Shown one piece after another: positions 37,000 through 48,145 of a stretch of 64,000 bases of DNA. The position numbers and the translations under genes are program-made. The notes under the pieces are model-generated. The model had not been told where the DNA came from. It saw only the letters and a list, made by a program, of their open reading frames with translations, and made no database searches. This DNA is from Adiantum capillus-veneris. Its lineage: Eukaryota; Streptophyta; Polypodiopsida; Polypodiales; Pteridaceae. Location: assembly GCA_014529385.2 (NCBI GenBank), contig CM043947.1, positions 120,230,891 to 120,294,890 of the forward strand, given 5' to 3'. The first letter of the stretch is position 1; the number at the start of each line of letters is the position of its first letter.

Positions 37000-39010
37000 T
37001 AATCAAATAAAATGATCCTTCTAAGCTCTAATAAGGTTTTCCATTTGGCATTCTAGTCACATATTCTGAAGAAGAATGGAAGAGATAACATCTAGAGACT
37101 CTCAAAAGACAACCATATCAACTGAATCCTCTGGACGAAGAAGAGAAGCATCAACAAATGTCTTAAGTAGAAGAATGGAAGAGATACATCTAGAAACTCT
37201 CAAAGATAACCATATCAACTGATTTTCTCCGGACAAAGAAGAGAAGCATTAACAAATGTCTCATGCTAAACAAACCACACTCAGCATAAATATTGGCCCA
37301 AAGAATTTCCAAGAATGCTATTTTGAATAGCCCCTAGCTAATTACCATCCCATCATTGATTTCTTTGCCCCCCTCATTGTCTTGCATGATGCGAATACTC
37401 AAGTAGGCAATTGTATTTGGAGAGAAGCCCTATCCTCACATTCACTAAAAATAGCTTAGAGCTTCCTTTGTTTTTTCCAACATATCCTATGATCAATGTA
37501 GCCTAAGGCATGCACATTAGAATTCTATCAAAAACTCATTGTGCTTTCAAAAGTGCACTACACTTGGCATGCATGTTGGACATGATACCTTTTCTCCTAA
37601 ATAACAATCTCATCATGGAAATCTTTGTCCACATCAAGGCCTTGCATGTTGTCACACCCTTCAAAACGAAAGCATATGGGATCACCTTTGAAGAGAAGCT
37701 CAAGTTCCAAAATCACTTGGAAAATAGACTTGAGCTTCTCGGTCTTGCCCTTGCTGAGCATATCTTGCTATCAATGTAGTTCAAGAGATAGAATTCTACA
37801 TCAAAAGCATAAAAACTTCAACTTTCAAAAGTATATACCACTTGCCATACGACAACCTAAGATAGTATGTGATCCACGCATTTGGATGGTCCTCAATTTG
37901 CATCAACCTGTAGCTTACTTCTCGAAGCATGACTCCTTCACTATCTTGGTGTAGCAAGGAAAACTTAAAAAAAAAAAAAGCTACATAAGCACATTAACAT
38001 GAATTTCTATGCTTGAAATCAACTTCTTGCATGTTGCTACATGCACAAGCAAAGGTGATTTTGATAGGAGAAGAACTTGGACATCAAGATTGTCAAAATT
38101 GCTTTCAAAAGTGCCTCAGATTTGGCATACATGTTGGAAAAATCAATGCTAAGCACAATCACTAACAATAATTTATATATTTTTTTGTCCATGTCATATT
38201 CTTGCTTCTTTTTTCCTGCTCTTATTGGACATACTTTTTAGACGTTTCATTCCAAGAGATGACATTGTGGATGGGAAGCACATCAACAATTTTGTGCTTT
38301 CAATAGTGGACCACACTCACATAAAAATGGATTAAAGAATTACCCTTGGTAATAATCTCACCATGCATATGTTCACCTAGGATGCACTCATAGGAGCCCT
38401 CACTTCTCATCAATTTATAGCTTGATTACCCTCAACATACCCTCCAATAAGTGTAGTCCAAGAAACATGCAGTTGGAAGTTGATGCGAGTAAAGCAGTCC
38501 AAGACACTTTGCACTTCACTTTCACAATTATCAGCATGTATCTACTACCTTTGTATAAACAAAGCAATTCTAAAGACGACGTTTTCTTTCAAGAGCCCTA
38601 GATTAACAACCTCATGATGAGTTTATTTTCCCATGTCAACTTCTTGCACAATGTAACATGCCTTTAAGTTGCAAGCCTAGGTGATTGCATCTATGAAAAA
38701 ACCTAACCCCTTTTTTGCCCCGAAAACAACTCATTATTTCTTGGCACACTTCTACCTTGAGATTTTTCAACATGTATACATAATATGAATTCATTTCTAG
38801 AGTTGGAATTTTTTATAGTATACAAATATAACATTTTTTACCAAGGACATAGAGCTTCTTTCCCTCAACATGATTAGTTATAGGTGTGATCCAAGAGTCA
38901 ACATCCTATACATGAAGCTGATGTTGACATAGGGCAGACAAAGATACATTGCACATCTTCATCACAAATATTAGCATGTGTCCTCCCACCATGGTGCAGA
39001 CAAAGCAACA
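37000..39010 (-). pseudogene. PPR protein gene remnant, downstream half
   Basis: The minus strand, through frameshifts, repeatedly shows pentatricopeptide-repeat landmarks: NIYAECGLFSM (about 37265-37300), SNMHAKCSALLKAQ (about 37535-37580), TTLIARYAQQGQ (about 37735-37775), SNMYAKSEALLKA (about 38100-38145), HNVISWN (about 38248-38269), LCECGPLLKAQ (about 38285-38318) and VSWTTLIGGYVEGNQ (about 38420-38470). These match the MYAKCG-x-L-x-KA and NVVSWN-x-LI patterns of plant PLS-type PPR proteins, which act in organelle RNA processing. A ~96-bp tandem duplication lies at 37073-37265. No open frame longer than a few repeats survives. Confidence 0.8.
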
Positions 39011-39015
39011 CCAAG
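39011..39015. other. Target-site duplication CCAAG, left
   Basis: CCAAG lies directly before the 5' LTR and is repeated at 44182-44186 directly after the 3' LTR. Confidence 0.97.
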
Positions 39016-39242
39016 TGTTACCATATCCATGTGGTAGTGATGTGTGTGAACACACTAGGACCGCCGGGGCATTTTTTCCCTCTTTAGGAGGTTTTTTCCC
39101 CTGTGCATTGTATATACGCCCATCACTCTAGGGCTATCTATCTTTCCATTGCACACTAAGTAATACACTCTCTATTGTGTGCCTTGAGCTTCCTTCGTCT
39201 TCTCCAAGTTGTGTGTGTTTCTCTGCAACCCTAATTCCAACA
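39016..39242 (+). repeat. 5' LTR
   Basis: Starts TGTTACCATATCC and ends CTAATTCCAACA. It pairs with the LTR at 43955-44181, with three substitutions and no indels. Confidence 0.97.
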
Positions 39243-39244
39243 AT

Positions 39245-39260
39245 TGGTATCAGAGCAGGT
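39245..39260 (+). other. Primer-binding site (initiator tRNA-Met type)
   Basis: TGGTATCAGAGCAGGT starts two bases after the 5' LTR. This is the standard copia priming site complementary to the 3' end of initiator tRNA-Met. Confidence 0.95.
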
Positions 39261-39604
39261 CACGTCCTCCCGGGCTTAGTTGCCAGCTGCTCCAGCACAC
39301 GTCTGCTCACTTTCTCTGATTTTAGTGAGCTTTGGCGAGCATTCGCAGGTTGACAAAAATTTTGGGTAAGCTCGAAGAGCTTGGTCTGCTCAGAATTTTG
39401 ATTTGGGCTCATTTCGGCCTCCGTTTCCACTACAGGCAGTACTGCACAACCTATTTTGTCATTTTGTGCAGAATTTTTGTCAGTACGGTTTTCTGCATAA
39501 CAGGTACCTTACTGTCTTCTACGGTTTGTGCTATATAGCACAGGTTGTTCCCGCTCCGTTTCTCCTATTTTCGGGCAGTTTTCACATCTGGTGCAGCATT
39601 TACC

Positions 39605-42600
39605 ATGGCTGACAACAACAACACAGATGTGTTCAAGATGTTTGCTGCTGAGGACATGTTGGATGGGGACAACTACCCTATGTGGGCTTATATGATGCAA
39701 CATGTTCTTGTGTCAAAGGGTGTCTGGAACATTGTGCAGGGCATTGATGTACGTCCTGGTTCTGAGGATGTAGGAGATGTTGAGGATGTTGCAGGTCTTG
39801 CTGCAAGAATTGCAGCTGTTAGAGTTGTTTTGCCTATGGCAGAACAAGCTCGTTGGGATGTTAAGGATGTGCAGGCTCATGCATTGATTGCGTTGTCTTT
39901 GAAGCGCACCATTGTTCCTCACATCCGTTCAGCAAAATCTGCAAAACAGGCTTGGGATATTTTAGCAGGTCTTTATGCAAGCCGCAATGAGGCTAAAATT
40001 GCTTTGCTGCGTAAAGAGCTGGAGTCAAAGATTATGCATGAGGAAGATGATATGGACACTTTCCTTGCTAGTGTCAAGGATATCAATGAGCAGCTTATTT
40101 CTGCAGGTGAAGTCATTTCTGACAGTTCCCTTGTGCAGACTGTTCTTGATGCCTTACCAGATTCCTACTAGACTTTTGCTAGTACTTGGAGACTGATGAC
40201 CCAAGGAAATCCTGAAGTTGTCAAGTTTGATGCATTATGCACATTGCTGTTGCAAGAGTCACTGTCCAGAAAAAACAGGACTAGACAATGTGCAGTTGAA
40301 CAGGCTTTTATTGCTTCTCAAAGAAAGGGTGGTAACAGCAATGTAGCCACTTCTTATGGTTCTGCTGCGAGTGGAAAAAATTATGTTCCTAATGCTTCTG
40401 CTGGCAGTACTTCGTCTGGAAATTCTGGTGATAAGGGCAAAAAGAAGATGCGCTGCCATTATTGTAAAGCCAATGATCACTTGATCAAGTCGTGCCCTAA
40501 GTTGAAGGCCAAACAGGCTAAGAAGAAAGAGGGTGGTTCCACTTCAAATGCTGGTTCCACTACAAATGCAGCCATTGTTGAGTCTTCTGTGAAAGGAGAC
40601 TGTGTTGCTGATGTTGATGCAGAATGGGCTTTTAGCGCAGAGTGCACTTACAATCCTGCTGTCCATGATGCATGCTTGTTAGTTGCTACAGATTCACATG
40701 TGTGGTATTTCGACAGTGGTGCTACAAAGCACATTACCTCACATCGTGAATTGTTTACCTCTCTCGAGTCTGTCCCTCATGGGAATTCAGTCACTTGTGC
40801 CAACAACGCCTCTTATCCAGTTTAGGGAGTTGGAAAGATTGTGCTCACTGCTGCTAATGGCAGTTCCTTCACACTTGTTGATGCACTTTATGTACCTGGG
40901 ATCAAGAAGAATCTCTTGTCTGTATCTGCACTTGCTAGACTTGGACTTGTAGTCAAATTTGTGGATGACAGATGTACAGTTCATGATCTCAGTTTTGGTG
41001 ATGAAATTGTTGCACCTAGGCTTTTGTGCCGTGGGCTGTATAAGCTCACTTTGTATGACAAGTGTGGACAGAATTTTGCAAATGCTGTTGCAGATTCAAA
41101 GGCTATTTCAGATGCAAAACTTTGGCATGCACGTTTTGGTCATCTGAATTTTGCCAGTTTGCTGCGTTTGCAGAAATCTGATATGGTTGCTTCTTTGCCG
41201 CCTCTTGAAGCACCTATCAAACATGATTGTGAAGGCTGTATTTTGGGTAAGATGTAGCGTTCTAAGTTTCCAAAGGATGGTTCAGTTCGGGCCACATGCA
41301 GGTTGCAGCTTGTGCATAGTGATGTTTGTGGGCCCATGCAAACTCCGTCCTTGGGCAATTACCTGTACTTCATGACTTTCATTGATGATTACTCCAGGCA
41401 TCCATGGGTATTTCCGCTTAAAGCGAAGTCCGAAGTTTTTATGTGCTTCAACCAATTTCTAGCTATGGCTGAAAATGTCTCGAAATGTACTATGGGCACC
41501 CTCCGTTCCGATCGAGGGGGGGAGTATATGTCTCATGAATTTAATGCATTTCTGGCTAGTCGTGGGATAAAACACCAATGTACAGTGCCTTATACACCTC
41601 AACAAAATGGTGTTGCTGAGAGGAAAAACATGTCACTAACGGAAATGTCACGATGTATGGTCAAAAGTCAAGCTTTACCGCATTCTTTTTGGCTTGAGGC
41701 CATCATGTGTGCCACTTATGTACTTAACAGGTGTCCTACGAAAGCTTTGTAGTCTATTACTCCATATGAAGCATGGCATGATAGAAAGCCTTCTATTGAG
41801 CACATGCGTGTTTTTGGTTGTTTGGCATATGCTTTGGTGCCACAAGTGCAGTGCAGAAAATTGGATGATAAGGCTGTCAAATGTATTTTTGTTGGTTATA
41901 GTGCTGAAAGCAAAGGTTACAGGTTGTATCATCCGCAAACAAAACGTATTCTGGTTTCTCGGGATGTAGTGTTTGTGGAAGATTCTGTTCAGCCCTTGCT
42001 GTCATGTACTAGGGACAATAATGTAAGCTCACAGGACATTTATGACACTTTGTTGCCTCTTTTCAGTGGTGGAAATACGAATGTAAGTTCCGATGAGGCA
42101 AATGTACAGCCTATGGGGGTTTCTGAAAATGTTTTAGATCAGCCTATTACTGATGCTGATGTACATGATGTACTTGATGAGAAAAGGGTTGAATATGAGC
42201 AGGCTAGAGGTATGCCAAAATGGTTGGTGCACACTTTGTGTGACAGTAAATTGGATGCACCTTTGTCTAGTCGTACTCGTTCAGGCTCTCGCCATGCATC
42301 TTATGCATCAAACTATTATGCTTTGCCTATGTCTAGTTTACATGATGTTGAGGAACCTCTGTCTTTTGATGAAGCACAGAATTCAAAAAATTGGATGGCT
42401 GCCATGCAATCAGAATATGATGCACTTATAGAAAATGACACATGGACTTTATGTGATTTGCCTCCTGGCAAAAAGGCCATTGGTACGAAGTGGGTATACA
42501 AGTTGAAACGCAAGCCGGATGGTGAGATCGATCGCCATAAGGCTCGACTTGTTGCAAAGGGTTATGCACAGCAAAAAGGAATATATTATGAAGAAACTTT

Positions 42601-43879
42601 TGCTCCCACTTGTCGTATGACTACTGTACGTTTTCTATGTGCATTGGCAGCTCATTTTGGTTGGGATGTACATCAATCAGACATTGTTAGTGCTTTCTTG
42701 AATGGTGACATATTTGAGGAAGTTTATGTAACGCAGCCTCGCGGTTTAATCATAAAAGGACAAGAGAACAAAGTGTGCAAATGTAACAAGGCTTTGTATG
42801 GGTTGAAGCAATCTCCTCCTGCTTGGTATGAGAAAGCTGACACTCATTTGGTCAAACAAGGCTTTCGTAATAGTCCAACAGAAAGCACATTGTATGTAAA
42901 GCGTGAGGGTGATGTATTTCTCATTGTGGTTCTGTATGTTGATGATTTGCTGATCACTGGACCAAACGAGAGACATATTGCTGAATTTAAGGCTGATTCG
43001 AATGCTACTTTCAAGATGAAAGATTTGGGGTTGTTGCATCATTACTTGGGTATATAGTTTAAGCAGTGTGAAGGTGGTATTGCCTTGTGTCAGAAAAGTT
43101 ACATAGAGACATTAATATGTAAGTTTGGACTTGAGGATTGCAAACCTATTGCCACTCCCATGGAAACAGGTTTGAAGTTGAGTCTACATGATGTTGGCGA
43201 TCCTGCTGATGTCACTCTTTACCAAACTGCTGTGGGCTGCCTCATTTATGTATGCAACACGAGGCCGGATATTCAGTTTGCAGTCTCACAGGTTAGCAGA
43301 TTTATGCATAGCCCAGGGTCTAAGCATTGGCAGGCTGTCAAGAGGATTTTCCGCTACCTTAGTGGCACTTTACATCTTGGCTTGTTTTATCCCAAGGGGC
43401 CAGACTTACATGCTTTTTCGGACTCAGATTGGGCTGGTTGTTTTGACATGCGAGTGTCCACAAGTGGTTTTTGTTTCATGCTTGGCAGTTCATGTATATC
43501 ATGGTTGAGCAAGAAGCAACCTACTGTGGCCACTTCGAGTTGTGAGGCTGAGTACAGGGCACTCTTCACAGCTACGGTTGAGTGTGTATGGCTCAGACGC
43601 CTTATGGCTGATTTGGGTGTTGGACAGGACACTGCCAACACTATCTACACTGACAGTCAGAGCGCATTGGCAGTTGCGAGGAACCCAGTTTTTCATGCTC
43701 GCACAAAGCACATTGAGGTGCATTACCACTATGTCAGGGAGAGGCTCTCAGTAGGAGAGATGAGCTTGGCTTATGTGCCAACACAGGACAACCTTGCAGA
43801 TCTTTTCACAAAGGCATTGTCTCGTGAGAAGCTTGAAGTTTTCCGCAAAGCTTTGGGCTTACTCCCCTTTGTGGACTGA
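39605..43879 (+). pseudogene. Copia Gag-Pol polyprotein, one frame with five UAG codons
   Basis: From ATG 39605 (MADNNNTDVFKMFA) a single frame of 1,425 codons reaches TGA at 43877-43879 without any frameshift. Domains in order: Gag (residues ~5-190), zinc knuckle CHYCKANDHLIKSC (~284-297), protease DSGAT (~367), pre-integrase LWHARFGHLNF (~505), integrase core D-D-E at ~570, ~635 and ~671 (HSDVCGPM, SDRGGEYMS, QQNGVAERKN), RT with intact YVDDLL (~1112) and RNase H (DSDWAG, TDSQSAL, TKHIEVHYHY). In-frame UAG codons occur at 40169, 40823, 41255, 41750 and 43055. The length is normal for a copia polyprotein. All catalytic residues I could check are present, so decay is limited to these stops. 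Confidence 0.95.
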
Positions 43880-43942
43880 TCCTGTCCTCAGGGCATGGCA
43901 CTTCCCTTTACTCATGTGCCAGCTCTCGTTCACCGCATCACT

Positions 43943-43953
43943 CCAGGGGGGAT
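43943..43953 (+). other. Polypurine tract
   Basis: CCAGGGGGGGATT directly precedes the 3' LTR start at 43955, the expected place for plus-strand priming. Confidence 0.85.
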
Positions 43954-43954
43954 T

Positions 43955-44181
43955 TGTTACCATATACATGTGGTAGTGATGTGTGTGAACACACTAGGAC
44001 CGCCGGGGCATTTTTTCCCTCTTTAGGAGGTTTTTTCCCCCGTGCATTGTATATACGCCCATCACTCTAGGGCTATCTATCTTTCCATTGCACACTAAGT
44101 AATACACTCTCTATTGTGTGCCTTGAGCTTCCTTCGTCTTCTCCAAGCTGTGTGTGTTTCTCTGCAACCCTAATTCCAACA
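43955..44181 (+). repeat. 3' LTR
   Basis: 227 bp, TGTTACCATATAC to CTAATTCCAACA, followed by the target duplication CCAAG (44182-44186). Confidence 0.97.
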
Positions 44182-44186
44182 CCAAG

Positions 44187-45640
44187 AACATTGTTTTTTG
44201 CAAACTAACAATCTCAACATGAATTATTTGCCTTGTCAACTTCTTGCTTAATGCAATATGCCTTCTAGTTGCAAGAATAGGTGATCCCATATGGGTAAAT
44301 TTGCAATTCATAAATGTCAAAAACATCCCATTGCTTCCTCACGTGCACTCCTACCCTTTACTTTTGTTGGACATCTCCTACAAACAATGAATTCAAGAAA
44401 ATGACATTCCGTGATGGTGTACATGTTGACCAAAGGAATGCCATTTGTTTTTTTTTTGGTGAGCCCCTTAACAAAAACCTCATCTTTTGAGCATGTCCAG
44501 TTCTGCATAATGCCAGATGTCTTCACATTGTAATAAGCACATGTAACTGAATTTGTAGAGAGGTTTCTGGCTTTTTCCTCAAAGAAAGCAACACATAGCC
44601 TTCTTTTCCAACCCACGTAACATGTTGAAATTGAACTATAATAATTGTAGTTCAAGAGAAAACATCCTGAACTGAGAGGTTGATGTGGATTGGAAGTAGT
44701 CCAGATATATGCTGATAATGAAAGATAGAGGCTAATTTGAATTGTTTTCAAGTGATAAAATAGAGTCCCCTTAGTAGGCTCATGAAAGGGCTAAAGGATC
44801 TCCCTTATGGTTTAACTTTGTGGTTGCTAAAAACCCCTGGTTAACAATCCCATCATGCCTTTGTTTGTCCATGTCAACTTCTCACATACTTTTGCACACC
44901 TTCAATTTGCAAGGATAGGCTATTGTATTAAAGAGGAAACCACTCCACCTTCAATAAAAACAACCAGGTGATTCCTATTGTACTACAATTCCACAAGCAT
45001 TGCACTCCAAGTGTTCAACATATTTCTCAATCAATGCATTCCAAGAGATGACATTTTGGATATAAAGCATAGTTTGACCCATGCGAACTTGACATAATCA
45101 TGGGGAAGAGACCCTCACTTTGCATTCAATGAAAACAATGCTAAGCTTAGCCATACCTTGCAAAATTCCAACTCAAGGGATACATCCCCACCAGAATCTT
45201 GTCAACAAATTGTTGTCCCACATCCAGCATACAAACTGACCAACAAAGCTATAACTATATTCTAAGAAATAATGCCTCTAATAGTATCAATGAAGTTGTA
45301 TTACACATGGTGGCATAGGGCGATGACATTGATAAAACACAAATTGACTCAACCATCTCCTTTGGGCAGAAAGTTTAGCATTGACATGACAAAAATGGAC
45401 ATAAAGAACCTCTATCTCGTGAAACTCACCATGCCAGTTGTAGAGCTCCAAGAAGGTTTTCCAATAGTTCCACACGATCTTGGATGCAAAAATGGTAGTA
45501 AAGGCATTGTTTGCTTGTTCCCTAATCTCATGAAGATTTGGTTTTTCCATCTCCATTTTTATACAATCTCACATGCGTTCAAAATGTAAGCATAGGCTCT
45601 TGCTACGCATTTTCTTAAGATAGCTTAAATTCTTGCCCTA
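44187..45640 (-). pseudogene. PPR protein gene remnant, upstream half
   Basis: This continues the PPR-derived sequence on the other side of the copia insertion. Minus-strand landmarks are RNVIFLNSLFVGDVQQK (about 44361-44412, a decayed RNVVSWNSLI-type repeat) and NVISWNALIEKYVEH (about 45005-45053). Plus-strand phrases such as GTCAACTTCTTGC and TTGCAAGAATAGGTGAT recur at 38640-38690, 44240-44285 and 44865-44925, reflecting the underlying repeats. Frameshifts and stops are frequent. The N-terminus and any transit peptide could not be found. Confidence 0.68.
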
Positions 45641-45907
45641 TCCCTACGTGGTTAATCCTCTTGACTGTACACTTGGGTACTCACGCAAAAGAATCCAAGC
45701 GGCAAACATTACTGACAGCGATGCCCCTATAATGCTTATACATAAAAGAAAACCTATATGGTTGTCTCCCTCTTGGTTTTACCTTATGTAATGATTGTCT
45801 CCCTCTTAGTGCTGACAACATCGCTCATAACAAAACACAAAAAGCATCGGCAACCAAGCACTTGCGGGTAACAAAGTGATCAAACGACTCTCTCTCTCCC
45901 TCCCTCC

Positions 45908-45967
<60 letters not shown>

Positions 45968-46873
45968 AGCACAATTTTGTTGCTATGATAGGGAGATTAA
46001 GAGAACTACATAGACCATAAACTCTTCCTATGGCCCGAAGTAATGCACTCATGCTGTTTTTCCTGGGGTGATACCATTTAATGAGCGATGAAAATCGAGC
46101 AAGGGACAAAAAGCAAGCAAAGAAAAGAAAGCATAAATTATATTTATCTTGCCTTTGCCAAAAAGATTGCATCTTCCTATAAAATGACCCTTGTGTGGAA
46201 AGTTTGCTCTTTACACCTAACAACTACGTGTGATGTGTTTGGTAGTGTGGATAGTGCCCCATTGATTCTAAAATTTAAATTGTCTGGATCCTTATGTAGT
46301 CACACTTAAGGATGGCATGTGAACAACACCTTTATGCTTTTACTATAGCAAAGAAAGAGAGGTGAAAGAAATATGTTGTCGATTGCAGACAAGTTGGAAG
46401 CTATGGGGTATTGTGTTAGATGGAGTGATCTATGGAGAATATGACGGGGTCTTTTTAAACCAAAATATCATTACGGTTTGGTGGTGTAAAGAGACTACAC
46501 AAACAATCTTCATTTTGTGGTCATGGATAGTAATTCAAAGTGTAAGCTACAAGGGTGTAGTTGAGTGCTTATAGAAGACTCTCAAATTAATTGTCACATT
46601 CCTTCTGACATGTTTCTGAACATGCCACTCAGTGTTGTCACCGATGCCATTCGACTCAAAGAACTCAACTCTTTGCAAGAGAGCGAGTGTGTGTGTGTGT
46701 GTGTATGTGTGAGAGACAGATAGAGAGTGAGAGTGAGAGAGAGAGAGATAACAAGATCCAATTTTTTGTGGTGAGATGATTCATAAACTTTTCATGTGGA
46801 TGTTTCGCATTAAAAGAACATGTTTTTTTTCCTACTTTTTTTTCCATCGAGCAAGTATGAAGGACATGGTTGT

Positions 46874-46930
<57 letters not shown>

Positions 46931-48114
46931 CTCCTAGGTAAGGGTACCTAGCACCCTAGTCTCCTCTCTCGCCCACTTCCCACCACCAGCTTTTAAGAAC
47001 CTTGAGCTTTTTTTGTATAGGGCTATTGCAATCTATGTTCTGAAGGTGATGTCTTCTTTCTCCTCACAACCAAATTGGTTGAGAGGGAACCAAGGTTGGT
47101 TCAAGTCATTTCCTCAACATCACGGAGGCAATTGCAGCTTGAGAGACAATACTAGCGATCTTCCAAGGAAGCCAATTGCAGCTCCAATTGTTTATCAACT
47201 TGTGCTCAGGGAGGCTAGTGCTTTGACGAGAGCATCCTCTTCTTTGTGGTGGGCTTACAATCTATCAAGAAAATTGCTCTCGTGGCTCGCCCTTCTCCAC
47301 CCTCCTAACTACCAACATCACACCTCCAACACTTGGCCATGCCACACTTGACACAACCCGCCATTACATGTGGCACTCTGCCCACATGAATTCTCTCTCC
47401 CTCTCTCCCTCTCTCTCTCTCTCTCTCTCAATAATAATGCCAAGTCGTTTCAAAAATTCCTACCAGATTTATAGCTGAGCCTACTCTCATCTACCAATGT
47501 TATAATACTAAGGGCGTTTACACACTAATGGGCACTGCCTCACGTTCAATTTGGGGTGGGCGGGTGAGCTTTACACACCTGCCTACCCAACCTTAAGTAA
47601 CAATAAAATAAAAGCTGCAAATTGCAACAGCTGGTGCGTAGGCTATTGGTTGCGTCAGAGTCTTCTTGCTGTCGCGATGTGAGCTCCACCCCCGCCCATA
47701 GATGGACAGGGGAGCTTGGCTGTCGCTTGTCTTGGGCACTCCACTTTTTGCACATCGAATTCGACGTTGCCACATGGAATCCACGCAAGCATGCCCAAAC
47801 TTGGGCATTCTGTGTGTAACCAGCCTAAACCTTGGACGCCTTCGATGCTCCTTCATAAGGAAAGCTCTTACAATTCTCTCTCGAACTACTCCTCCTAACA
47901 AAACGACCCATTTACAGTCTGCCTCTTGAAGTGCCCTCGATCGTCTAGAATATTTTCGGCAAGAAGCGGTCCTGGTTGGTCTGACCAACAGCGAGGGTCG
48001 CGTCTGATGGCCCATGCATTGATCAGCAGTTGGCTAGGGTGATGATGATACGTGAGCCTCTGCACCATCGCTCCTGCCTTCAGCTAGGTTGAGAGACCCT
48101 ATTCATCAATGCTT

Positions 48115-48145
<31 letters not shown>

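Larger units (their letters stand above)
39016..44181 (+). mobile_element. Full-length young Ty1/copia retrotransposon
   Basis: The 5166-bp element has two 227-bp LTRs, a primer-binding site, a polyprotein region, a polypurine tract and a 5-bp duplication. The LTRs differ at three sites (C/A, T/C and T/C). This low divergence points to a recent insertion. It has entered a decayed PPR gene. The same family is present, inverted and damaged, at 21603-26572. Confidence 0.97.

Noticed and set aside
39605-43879. UAG reassigned to Gln in this organism
   Set aside because: The copia at 1-1863 has TAA and a TAG at a Trp site, the other pseudogenes use all three stops freely, and methylation-driven C-to-T change explains the pattern more simply.
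47593-48015. 140-codon minus-strand frame
   Set aside because: No domain, Arg/Ser-rich composition, overlapped by equal frames on the other strand, no promoter or splice support.
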